From Candidatus Staskawiczbacteria bacterium (GTDB lineage: Bacteria; Patescibacteriota; Minisyncoccia; Minisyncoccales; Staskawiczbacteraceae): a DNA stretch of 36,894 nucleotides. The stretch covers positions 1 through 36,894 of the forward strand of contig CAIXXY010000060.1 of NCBI GenBank assembly GCA_903923535.1, written 5' to 3'. Numbering within the stretch: the first letter of the stretch is position 1; each line of letters opens with the position of its first letter. Positions 23,715 through 30,971 of the stretch are shown one piece after another. The notes below the pieces were generated by a model. The model saw only the letters and a program-made list of their open reading frames with translations. It was not told the origin of the DNA and ran no database searches. A program made the position numbers and the translations under genes.

Positions 23715-23806
23715 TTTATAGTTTTTATTTAATTTCGCAGAATTACAGCGGAGCAGTTATATTTTAATTTCTAAAATGCCTCCAAACTGAGGTGTAATTT
23801 AAGATT

Positions 23807-24787
23807 ATGGCAGATAATATACAAAAAGAAATTGAAAATAAGATTATTGATGATATCAATTTGGGGGTTGCCGGCCGGCTGATAATTTTTAAGCCGGAAA
23901 AAGCGCCTTTTGGAGCTGATTTAGCTGTAGAAAGAAAAGGAAAATATAAAGAAAAAGAAATATACTTTCAAATCAACAGCTTTATTACTCCATTAGAATC
24001 TAAAAATTTTATAAAAGATTTTTCACAAGAAAGTTTTTTAACAGACAAAAATTTTTATCTGCTTTTCGTTTATTTCGACAAAATTATGCAAAAAATAGGC
24101 GATTATATTTGGTTGATACCATCTTCGCAATTTAAAGATATTGCTGAGATTGTAAAATCTCCGGAAGGAAATAAGTTATTAAGATTTGAAGCGCCGTTAG
24201 ATATCAAACAAAAAAATAAATATTCAAAATTCATAATAAATACAAAAGAATTAGGAAAAACAATATTAAATGCGCTAGAAAAAGGCGGCAAGTTTGATTT
24301 TAAAGAAATTATTGGAAGTAATCCCTTTGAAGAAAAAGAGTCAATAAATTTAGAAGTCCTAAAAGAATTTTTATGCGATGCTCGCAGAAATACTTATGCA
24401 GCCTCTTCTACTCCTGTTGACAATCCTAGGCTTTTATCATCAATACAGCTGGAATTTCAAAAAGGAGATTATTTCTATCGAGATATTTATTTTCCAGGAG
24501 GAAAAAAGTTTATAGGCCAGGAAATTATTTATTATGAATTAAAACCAATATGGGGCATGAGTTATATCGGTGATCAAATAGGAAAATTAGAAACTATTTT
24601 TTTGAAAGAATCATTATTTAATTTAGTTGAAAAATGCCGTCTTGGCGAAGTTTGCGAATATGAAAAAAGAGAATTTAAATACCAAGATAAAGGACAAGGA
24701 AATTTAGAAGAATTTTCTGGCAAAGAAGAGATTTTTTTAGAAAGTAAAAGTATTTATAAATTAAATTATCAAGGAGGATTAATATAG
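23807..24787 (+). CDS. DUF5680-containing protein with N-terminal nuclease-like domain
   Basis: A 326-residue protein with no signal peptide. Residues about 10-165 contain GADLAVERKGKYKEKEIYFQ, FLTDKNFYLLFVYFDK and YIWLIPSSQF, reminiscent of restriction-like (PD-(D/E)XK type) folds, though the catalytic residues cannot be fixed by eye. Residues about 185-300 match the DUF5680 pattern: FLCDARRNTYAA, GDYFYRDIYFPGGKKFIGQE, PIWGMSYIGD. Function is unknown; the pairing could suggest a nucleic-acid-related role. It is on the same strand as neighbours but separated by 92 and 123 bases. Confidence 0.6.
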   Translation: MADNIQKEIENKIIDDINLGVAGRLIIFKPEKAPFGADLAVERKGKYKEKEIYFQINSFITPLESKNFIKDFSQESFLTDKNFYLLFVYFDKIMQKIGDYIWLIPSSQFKDIAEIVKSPEGNKLLRFEAPLDIKQKNKYSKFIINTKELGKTILNALEKGGKFDFKEIIGSNPFEEKESINLEVLKEFLCDARRNTYAASSTPVDNPRLLSSIQLEFQKGDYFYRDIYFPGGKKFIGQEIIYYELKPIWGMSYIGDQIGKLETIFLKESLFNLVEKCRLGEVCEYEKREFKYQDKGQGNLEEFSGKEEIFLESKSIYKLNYQGGLI

Positions 24788-24807
24788 AAATAACTGAGAT
24801 ATTTATA

Positions 24808-24910
24808 TAATTGATTGTTCAGTCGATATAAAAAACCATTCGCTCGATAAATTAAAAATAAATTTTTAATTTATCTCACTCTGATTTTTATATCTCCTTC
24901 TCTCATAATT
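24808..24910 (+). promoter_or_regulatory. Structured leader of endoQ, shared with ruvA
   Basis: After TTATATAATTGATTGTTCAG, GATATAAAAA pairs with TTTTTATATC and an inner AAATTAAAAA-TAAA-TTTTTAATTT hairpin forms. The end CTTCTCTCATAATTATG matches the ruvA leader with two differences. No clear Shine-Dalgarno site is visible. Confidence 0.5.
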
Positions 24911-26257
24911 ATGGAGTTTGTTGCTGATTTCCACATACATTCAAAATATTCCAGAGCTACTTCTCCATTGATGGATTTTACAAATTTGGACAGGTGGGCA
25001 AAGATAAAAGGCATTAAAGTTCTAGGTACGGGAGATTTTACCCATCCCAAATGGCTTGAGAGCATAAAAAAAGAATTAGAGCCGGCTGAACCCGGTCTTT
25101 TTAAGTTTACCCTTCACCCATCGAAGACCGCACAAACTAAGGTGGGTGCTATTAGTGAGTTGTCTTCGATGGGTGAAGAGCTGCGCTCGTCGGAAAGTCC
25201 GACTCGCTTCGTTTTAACATCAGAAATAAGCTGCATTTATTCAAAAGGCGGAAAAGTCAGAAAAATCCATATCATAGTTTTTGCTCCGTCGATAGATTCT
25301 GTAGAAAAAATAAATTTAAAATTAAGCCAGATAGGAAATTTGAAAGCAGATGGCCGGCCAATTTTAGGATTAGATGCAAAAGAACTGGTAAAAATTGTTT
25401 TAGATACAGATGAGAATTGTCTAGTAGTGCCGGCTCATGCCTGGACGCCTTGGTTTTCTGTTTTCGGTTCAAAATCTGGATTCAATTCTTTAGAAGAATG
25501 TTTTGGCGAATATACAAAATATATTTATGCAATTGAAACAGGACTATCTTCTGATCCCGCAATGAATTGGCGTTTATCGCAATTAGATAAAATTAATTTA
25601 ATTTCCAACAGCGATGCTCATTCCCTGCCGAAAATCGGCAGAGAAGCAAATGTTTTTGATACAGAATTGAGCTATAAAGGAATTGCAGATGCTATTAAAC
25701 GACCCAAAGGGTGCCCCGATAAAAATAAGTTTTTGTATACTATAGAATTTTTTCCTGAAGAAGGAAAATATCATTATGACGGCCATAGATTATGCAATTT
25801 AAGTTTAAAACCCCAAGAGTCAAAAAAATACAATAATATCTGTCCTAGATGCGGGAAACCATTGGTAATTGGAGTTTTAAACAGAGTAGAGGAATTGGCT
25901 GACAGGCCGGAAGGCTTTTTGCCAAAAAATGCAATTCCATTTAAAAGTTTAATTCCATTAAATGAGGTGATTGCTGAATCAATCGGCGTTTCTCTCCTTT
26001 CCAAAGAAGTTTCTAAATATTATAATGATTTAATAAAAAACTTAGGAAGCGAATTAAAAATATTATTAGAATCAACAGAAAAAGAAATAGGAGAAAAATC
26101 TTCGCCAGAGATTGCCAATGGAGTTATAAGAATGCGCGATGGTAAAGTTTCTATTGAGCCCGGATATGATGGGGTTTATGGCAAAATTAAAATTTTTTCT
26201 AGAAAAAATAATTTAAGTATCAAAAATAGCATCATAAATCAAAAAACTTTATTCTAA
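24911..26257 (+). CDS. Endonuclease Q family protein
   Basis: A 448-residue PHP-fold nuclease. EndoQ, described mainly from archaea and a few bacteria, cuts DNA 5' of deaminated bases (uracil, hypoxanthine, xanthine) and abasic sites. Metal-site motifs are DFHIHSKYSRATS (residues 6-18), GTGDFTHPKW, VPAHAWTPW and SNSDAHSLPK. The EndoQ-type zinc domain follows: CNLSLKP...CPRCGKPLVIGVLNRVEELADR-type sequence (cysteines about 297, 313, 316). A repeat insertion covers residues about 67-89. It is clustered with GreA, HD and PolX genes on the plus strand and has a structured leader. Confidence 0.85.
   Translation: MEFVADFHIHSKYSRATSPLMDFTNLDRWAKIKGIKVLGTGDFTHPKWLESIKKELEPAEPGLFKFTLHPSKTAQTKVGAISELSSMGEELRSSESPTRFVLTSEISCIYSKGGKVRKIHIIVFAPSIDSVEKINLKLSQIGNLKADGRPILGLDAKELVKIVLDTDENCLVVPAHAWTPWFSVFGSKSGFNSLEECFGEYTKYIYAIETGLSSDPAMNWRLSQLDKINLISNSDAHSLPKIGREANVFDTELSYKGIADAIKRPKGCPDKNKFLYTIEFFPEEGKYHYDGHRLCNLSLKPQESKKYNNICPRCGKPLVIGVLNRVEELADRPEGFLPKNAIPFKSLIPLNEVIAESIGVSLLSKEVSKYYNDLIKNLGSELKILLESTEKEIGEKSSPEIANGVIRMRDGKVSIEPGYDGVYGKIKIFSRKNNLSIKNSIINQKTLF
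25112..25178. repeat. In-frame inverted repeat inside endoQ
   Basis: CTTCACCCATCGAAGAC (25112-25128) is the exact reverse complement of 25162-25178. The arms carry the CTTCACCC word of the intergenic promoter-linked repeats. It adds about 23 residues within the PHP domain. Confidence 0.9.
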
Positions 26258-26265
26258 GGGGTTGA

Positions 26266-26331
26266 CCCTTCATCTAAATTTTATGAAAATTTAGGTGAAG
26301 GGTTGACATCTGAAAAGCAGAGGCATATTAT
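26266..26331 (+). promoter_or_regulatory. Long hairpin and promoter upstream of the GreA-type gene
   Basis: A 17-bp stem (26266-26282 with 26286-26302, one mismatch, 3-base loop) starts 9 bases after the endoQ stop and may terminate it. Its 3' arm GGTGAAGGG runs into TTGACA (26303-26308), a 17-base spacer and TATTAT (26326-26331). Two further TTGTATAATATA words follow at about 26356-26390. Confidence 0.7.
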
Positions 26332-26404
26332 TATAACTACCCCTCAAAAAAGTGAAGTTGTATAATATAGTAAAGTTGTATAATATAATAATTAAAAAAG
26401 AGCC

Positions 26405-26881
26405 ATGGATGGAAAAATTTTCTACATAACGAAAATAAAATTACAGGAGCTCAAAAAAGAATATGAAGAGTTGCTTAATTTTGAACATAAAAAATCTTTA
26501 GAACAAGAAGCGCCGAAAATTTTGGAATCAGAAGATTTAAATCCAGAATTTGTAAGCTTTCAGGAAGATATAGGTTTTTTGAGGTCTAGAATCGATGAAC
26601 TAAAAAATATTATAGATCACCATGAACTGATAAAGAGCCCGGCGAAAGACAGGCAGGGGGTTGTTGGATTAGGAGCCAAGGTTAAGGTATCTGTAGATGA
26701 CCAAAAAGATGAGTTTGTTATTGTTGGCACCCTCGAGGCAAATCCTGCCCTAGGAAAAATCAGTAATGAATCTCCTGTAGGCAAGGCTCTTTTGGGCCAC
26801 AAAATTGGTGACGAAGTTGTTGTTTCTTCACCTGTGAAGATAACCTACAAAATAAAAAATATAAAATACGAAATCAGTTAA
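26405..26881 (+). CDS. greA: GreA/GreB-family transcription elongation factor
   Basis: A 158-residue protein of usual GreA length. These factors enter the RNA polymerase secondary channel and stimulate cleavage of backtracked RNA. The N-terminal coiled coil (residues 1-75) has an acidic tip in the ESEDLNPEF segment. The C-terminal FKBP-like domain is clear: GAKVKVSVDDQKDEFVIVGT, SNESPVGKALLGHKIGDEV. The symbol reflects family level; GreA and GreB cannot be separated firmly by eye. The HD gene starts 9 bases later, so the two are probably one operon. Confidence 0.85.
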   Translation: MDGKIFYITKIKLQELKKEYEELLNFEHKKSLEQEAPKILESEDLNPEFVSFQEDIGFLRSRIDELKNIIDHHELIKSPAKDRQGVVGLGAKVKVSVDDQKDEFVIVGTLEANPALGKISNESPVGKALLGHKIGDEVVVSSPVKITYKIKNIKYEIS

Positions 26882-26890
26882 TTAGTTAAT

Positions 26891-27523
26891 ATGAAAGATC
26901 TAATTAATTTTTTTAATAAAGCTGGAAAATTAAAAGATATGCCCAGGCGCGGTTGGGTGATAAATGATATAAAGAATCCAGAAAGCATTGCTGACCATAT
27001 TTTTCGAGCTTCTTTAATGGCTTGGATTTTAGGCAGCAAACAAAAACTTGATATAGAAAGAATTTTAAAAACAGCTTTAATTCATGATTTATGTGAAGTT
27101 TACGCTGGAGATATAACTCCATATGATTCTATTTTGCCAAAAGATCCTAAAAAACGGAAAGAACTAATGAAAACCTGGCCCAGGTTATCTGATAAAAAGA
27201 AAAAACAATTAAGGGAAAAAAAATATAAAAAAGAGAAAGCCGCTTTAGAAAAGATTACAAAAAATTTGCCAAAAGAATTAAGAAACGAAATTATGCACCT
27301 TTGGCTAGATTATGAAAAAGGTCTTACTAAAGAAGGGAGGTTTTTTAAGCAAACAGACCGTCTAGAAAATTTTTTACAGGCAATGGAATATCGAGAAAAA
27401 TATAAAAATCCTCCACAAGGACCCTGGTGGGAATGGGCAAAAGAATTTTTTGATGATCCTATTTCACTTGAATTTGTAGAGGAAATAGCCAAAAAATTTC
27501 ATTATAATAAACTAAAGACTTAA
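26891..27523 (+). CDS. HD-domain nucleotide hydrolase (YfbR/HDDC2-like)
   Basis: A 210-residue HD-domain protein. Metal ligands are visible as ESIADHIFRA (His), LIHDLCEVYAGD (HD pair) and FKQTDRLENFLQA (Asp). The overall pattern matches the HDDC2/YfbR group of 5'-deoxynucleotidases that dephosphorylate dNMPs. A Lys-rich insert (residues about 85-115) is probably a helical extension. It follows greA closely and is closed by a terminator. Confidence 0.78.
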   Translation: MKDLINFFNKAGKLKDMPRRGWVINDIKNPESIADHIFRASLMAWILGSKQKLDIERILKTALIHDLCEVYAGDITPYDSILPKDPKKRKELMKTWPRLSDKKKKQLREKKYKKEKAALEKITKNLPKELRNEIMHLWLDYEKGLTKEGRFFKQTDRLENFLQAMEYREKYKNPPQGPWWEWAKEFFDDPISLEFVEEIAKKFHYNKLKT

Positions 27524-27528
27524 AATAT

Positions 27529-27553
27529 AACCCCCCCCTAAAGCGGGGTTTTT
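27529..27553 (+). terminator. Terminator after the HD gene
   Basis: AACCCC and GGGGTT (27545-27550) flank a loop containing an uninterrupted C8 run; GGGGTTTTTG ends the unit. It lies 6 bases after the stop. Confidence 0.75.
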
Positions 27554-27612
27554 GTTTTAATAAAAGTTATTTGTAGTATAATATATAAATAAATTTAATA
27601 GTTGATAATCGT

Positions 27613-28257
27613 ATGCCAAAAATTATAAATAAGATTATAAAGACATTAATAATAAGCGATCTTTTTTTGAATTTAGGATGGGGTCTTTTATCGCCGGTTT
27701 TTGCGATATTTATTTTGGAAAAAATTGCGGATAAGGGACCGTTGCAAGCTGCAGAAATTGCTGGTCTTGCCGCTCTTTTTTATTGGATACCAAAATCTTT
27801 GTTTGAAATACCAATTGGCATCTATTTAGATAAAAATCATGGAGAAAAAGATGATTTTTGGTCTATGGTTATAGGGATGTTTATAATATCGCTGGTTCCT
27901 ATAGGATATATTTTTTCTTCTGTTCCTTGGCACATTTATCTTCTTCAGACAATTTATGCAGTAGGTATGGCCATGACTCTCCCTTCTTGGCTGGCTATAT
28001 TCACTCGCCATATAGATAAAGGCAAAGAAGCATTCGAATGGGGCATGGAAACTTCTTCTATCGGCGTGGGAGCGGGTATAGCAGGAGGATTGAGTGGAAT
28101 TTTAGCTGCTACGCTCGGATTTAATACGCTTTTTATTTTTGTAAGCGTATTTACGATATTTTCTACATCTTTGCTATTAATTATAAGGAATGATATTTCT
28201 TTGAGAAACAAGACTTTCATTTTATTCAGCGGAGAAAGGCCGGTTATAGAGCCATAA
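27613..28257 (+). CDS. Half-size MFS-type transporter protein
   Basis: A 214-residue membrane protein with about six hydrophobic segments and an MFS-like N-terminal half: LGWGLLSPVFAIFIL, a loop with PIGIYLDKN (motif A-like), and GMAMTLPSWLAIFTRH. Normal MFS carriers have twelve segments in about 400 residues. The C-terminal tail NKTFILFSGERPVIEP is polar and no second half follows. It may be a six-helix protein that works as a dimer, or a truncated gene. The substrate is unknown. Confidence 0.65.
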   Translation: MPKIINKIIKTLIISDLFLNLGWGLLSPVFAIFILEKIADKGPLQAAEIAGLAALFYWIPKSLFEIPIGIYLDKNHGEKDDFWSMVIGMFIISLVPIGYIFSSVPWHIYLLQTIYAVGMAMTLPSWLAIFTRHIDKGKEAFEWGMETSSIGVGAGIAGGLSGILAATLGFNTLFIFVSVFTIFSTSLLLIIRNDISLRNKTFILFSGERPVIEP

Positions 28258-28285
28258 TCTGTAAAAATATAAAATCTATAAAATA

Positions 28286-28369
28286 ATGAAAAATCAGGAA
28301 TTGGCCCCAGTAGAACAGCAAAGCTGTCTACGGGGCAAGCAAAAATTTTATGAAAAATCAAGAATTAGC
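28286..28369 (+). repeat. Duplicated polX start flanking a hairpin
   Basis: ATGAAAAATCAGGAATTGGC (28286-28305) is repeated with two changes at 28350-28369, which is the real polX start. Between them lies a hairpin: GCCCC/GGGGC, GTAG/CTAC, ACAGC/GCTGT around AAA (28304-28336). The first copy's frame is closed at about 28370. This resembles an insertion with duplication of the target. Confidence 0.8.
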
Positions 28370-30074
28370 TAAAATCTTTCAGGGAATGGCGCAATTCTTG
28401 GAAATGGAGGGCGTAGCCTTTAAACCCTATGCATATAATAGAGCTGCTTTATCTTTGGAGGCGCTGAATGAAGATGTGGGCGATATCTACAAAAAAGGCG
28501 GAATTAAAGCGCTATTGGAAATTCCTGGGATCGGCAAAGCAATAGCCGATCATATAGAGGAATATTTAAAAACAGGAAAAATAAAACATTACGAAGATTA
28601 TAAAAAGAAATTGCCTTTAAAAATAGATGAATTGCTTCGAGTTGAGGGAATGGGCCCGAGAAAAGTTAAAATGCTTTATCAAAAATTAGGGATTAAAGAT
28701 CTAAAAGATTTAGAAAAAGCTGCCAAAGCCCATAAAATAGCTCCATTATTCGGTTTTGGGGAAACAACAGAAAAAAATATTTTACAGGGATTGGAATTTT
28801 TAAAAAGAGACAAAGGCAGGTTTTTATTAGGCCAGATTTTGCCTACTGCAAATGATGTTTTAGAAAAATTAAAAAACTTGAAAGAAGTTGAAGAAATAAG
28901 TCTGGCGGGATCTGTCAGAAGAAGAAAAGAAACAATTGGAGATGTAGATATTTTAGCAGTTTCTAAAAAACCAGCTAAGATTATGGATTTTTTTGTAAAT
29001 TTGGAAGGAGTTGAAAAAGTCTGGGGCAAAGGAGGGACTAAAGCTTCAGTAAGGATGAAAGAAGGATTTGATATTGATTTAAGAGTTGTGCCGAAAGAAA
29101 GTTATGGTTCAGCTCTCCAATATTTTACAGGAAACAAAGACCATAATATTATTACAAGAAAAATTGCCATAGAAAAGGGATTAAAGCTTTCAGAATATGG
29201 ATTATTCAGGGGTAAAAAAATGATTGCCAGCAAAACCGAGGAAGATGTTTATAAAGCGATAGGGCTTCCGTATATTGAGCCAGAGATGAGGGAAAATGAG
29301 GGTGAAATAGAAGCTGCTCTAAAAGGTAAACTTCCTAAAATAATCGGATACAAAGATATTAAAGGCGATTTGCATTGCCATTCAAACTGGGATGGCGGAG
29401 AAGATTCTATTGAAGATATGGCCAAAGCCGCCATAGATTTAGGTTATGAATATATCGGCATTTCAGACCATACAAAATTTTTAAGGATTGAAAATGGCTT
29501 GAATGAAAAACAATTATTAAAAGAACATGAGGCAATTGGAAAATTAAATTCAAAATTCAAAATTCAAAATTCAAAATTCCGCATATTGCATGGATGCGAA
29601 ACAAATATTTTAAATGACGGCTCTGTTGATATTAAAGACGAAGTTTTAGAAAAATTAGATTATGTGATTGCAGGCGTTCATTCTTCTTTAAAGATGCCAA
29701 AAAAGGAGATGACTCAAAGAGTAGTAAAAGCAATGGAAAACCCGAATATTGATATAATTTCTCATCCAACTGGAAGATTAATAGGAAAAAGAGATGAATA
29801 TCAGCTGGATTTCGATAAAATATTAGAAGTTGCTAAAAAAACAGGAACAATTTTGGAAATCAATTCTTCACCTTACAGATTGGACCTGAATAGTTTTTAT
29901 ATCAGGAGAGCAAAAGAAGCTGGAGTAAAAATGATTATAAATACAGACAGCCATCAAAAAGAACAGTTAAATCTTATGGAATATGGTATCGCCCAAGCGA
30001 GGCGTGGATGGGCAGAAAGAAATGATATCGTTAATACACTACCTGTTGAAGGTTTACTTAAACATTTCAAATGA
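28350..30074 (+). CDS. polX: DNA polymerase X with PHP exonuclease domain
   Basis: A 574-residue bacterial PolX. The N-terminal polymerase beta-like part has helix-hairpin-helix motifs (LLEIPGIGKAIADHI, RVEGMGPRKVKML) and catalytic aspartates in GSVRRRKETIGDVDIL and FDIDLRVV. The C-terminal PHP domain (GDLHCHSNWDGGEDS, GISDHTKF, NTDSHQ) supplies 3'-5' exonuclease activity. The enzyme fills short gaps in repair. A 7-base repeat encodes NSKFKIQNSKFRI (about residues 399-411). The last codons lie inside an inverted repeat, and a second copy of the C-terminus lies downstream. The start at 28350 is preceded by a duplicated start. Confidence 0.94.
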   Translation: MKNQELAKIFQGMAQFLEMEGVAFKPYAYNRAALSLEALNEDVGDIYKKGGIKALLEIPGIGKAIADHIEEYLKTGKIKHYEDYKKKLPLKIDELLRVEGMGPRKVKMLYQKLGIKDLKDLEKAAKAHKIAPLFGFGETTEKNILQGLEFLKRDKGRFLLGQILPTANDVLEKLKNLKEVEEISLAGSVRRRKETIGDVDILAVSKKPAKIMDFFVNLEGVEKVWGKGGTKASVRMKEGFDIDLRVVPKESYGSALQYFTGNKDHNIITRKIAIEKGLKLSEYGLFRGKKMIASKTEEDVYKAIGLPYIEPEMRENEGEIEAALKGKLPKIIGYKDIKGDLHCHSNWDGGEDSIEDMAKAAIDLGYEYIGISDHTKFLRIENGLNEKQLLKEHEAIGKLNSKFKIQNSKFRILHGCETNILNDGSVDIKDEVLEKLDYVIAGVHSSLKMPKKEMTQRVVKAMENPNIDIISHPTGRLIGKRDEYQLDFDKILEVAKKTGTILEINSSPYRLDLNSFYIRRAKEAGVKMIINTDSHQKEQLNLMEYGIAQARRGWAERNDIVNTLPVEGLLKHFK

Positions 30075-30093
30075 TTTCTTTCCGCCCATCCAC
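30003..30093. repeat. Inverted repeat over the polX 3' end
   Basis: GCGTGGATGGGCAGAAAGAA (from 30003) pairs with TTTCTTTCCGCCCATCCAC (to 30093) with few mismatches. The enclosed 40 bases encode the final PolX residues and stop. A hairpin TTCAGAACC-GAG-GGTTCTGAA follows at about 30142-30162. Confidence 0.75.
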
Positions 30094-30211
30094 ACACAGG
30101 AGGGGTCGGGAGGATTGGGTATTCTCCCGTGTAGGAGATTATTCAGAACCGAGGGTTCTGAAGGAGCGAGCCGAAACCGAAGAGCTAGCCCGAACGAAGT
30201 GAGGGCGATAA

Positions 30212-30300
30212 GGCGAGCGACGAGGCTGGGCAGAAAAGTCAGATATAATAAACACACATTCAGCAGAAAAATTATTAAAATATTTTTCACCCCGTTAAAT
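30212..30300 (+). pseudogene. Second, detached PolX C-terminus
   Basis: The frame from 30212 reads GERRGWAEKSDIINTH then SAEKLLKYFS, homologous to the real end ARRGWAERNDIVNT then LPVEGLLKHFK. An in-frame stop at 30209-30211 separates it. Roughly 140 bases of GC-richer, non-coding sequence lie between the two ends, as if an element carrying its own C-terminus had inserted. Confidence 0.8.
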
Positions 30301-30349
30301 AAATTCCTTTGGAATTTAATTTTGCGGAGCAAAATTATTTAACTGGGGT
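30289..30349. repeat. GTTAAATA palindrome before the NUDIX gene
   Basis: ACCCCGTTAAATAA (30289-30302) pairs with TTATTTAACTGGGGT (30335-30349) with one bulge. Inner hairpins are AAATTCC-TTT-GGAATTT and AATTTTGC-GGA-GCAAAATT. The design matches 18613-18670. Confidence 0.85.
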
Positions 30350-30356
30350 AAATAAA

Positions 30357-30845
30357 ATGCCGAAAGAAAAATCAGCAGGAGCTATAATTTTCAGAAAAGA
30401 GCCCTTCGAGACGCCTCAGGGTAAAGATAATAAAATATATTATCTTCTTTTGCATTACCATTCTGGGCATTGGGAATTTCCTAAGGGACATATTGAAGGA
30501 AAAGAAAGTGAAGAGGAAACAGTCAAAAGAGAAGTGGCAGAAGAAACAGGACTTAATGATATTAAAATCATTCCAGGATTTAAAAAATATATAAAATATT
30601 TCTTCAGGCAGTATAAAGAAAATGTTTCTGAAAAAGACAGAAGAGAAGGTAAAACCCCTTGGGTTTTTAAATTAGTTACATTTTTTATTGCACAAACAAA
30701 AACTAAAGATGTTAAAATTTCACATGAACATTTAGGATTTTTATGGTTGCCGATTGACGAGGCAATCAAAAAAACAACATTCAAAAATTCAAAGAAATTA
30801 TTAAAAGAAGCAGATGAATTTATTACAAAAAAGGAACATCTATAA
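30357..30845 (+). CDS. NUDIX hydrolase
   Basis: A 162-residue protein from ATG 30357 (MPKEKSAGAIIFRKE); an upstream in-frame ATG at 30309 lies within the palindrome and is unlikely. The NUDIX box is GHIEGKESEEETVKREVAEE then TG, matching GX5EX7REUXEEXGU. The beginning SAGAIIFR and WEFPKGH resemble diadenosine tetraphosphate hydrolases, but the substrate is uncertain. EPFETPQGKD near the N-terminus comes from a CCCTTCG...CTCAGGG repeat. It presumably cleans up nucleotide or dinucleotide polyphosphates. Confidence 0.85.
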   Translation: MPKEKSAGAIIFRKEPFETPQGKDNKIYYLLLHYHSGHWEFPKGHIEGKESEEETVKREVAEETGLNDIKIIPGFKKYIKYFFRQYKENVSEKDRREGKTPWVFKLVTFFIAQTKTKDVKISHEHLGFLWLPIDEAIKKTTFKNSKKLLKEADEFITKKEHL

Positions 30846-30971
30846 TATTGTTGAAAAATTTACTTAAAATTGAAAATGTGATAATAAGAAGGCGAAAGGC
30901 AGCGTAAGGAAGTTCGTTGATAATCAATTTGGTAATCAACCCTATCTAGGAATCTAGGAAAGGAGCAGTAT

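Noticed and set aside
29983-30342. 119-codon frame over the polX 3' region
   Set aside because: It is out of frame with polX and with the downstream tail copy, and only reflects the inserted sequence.
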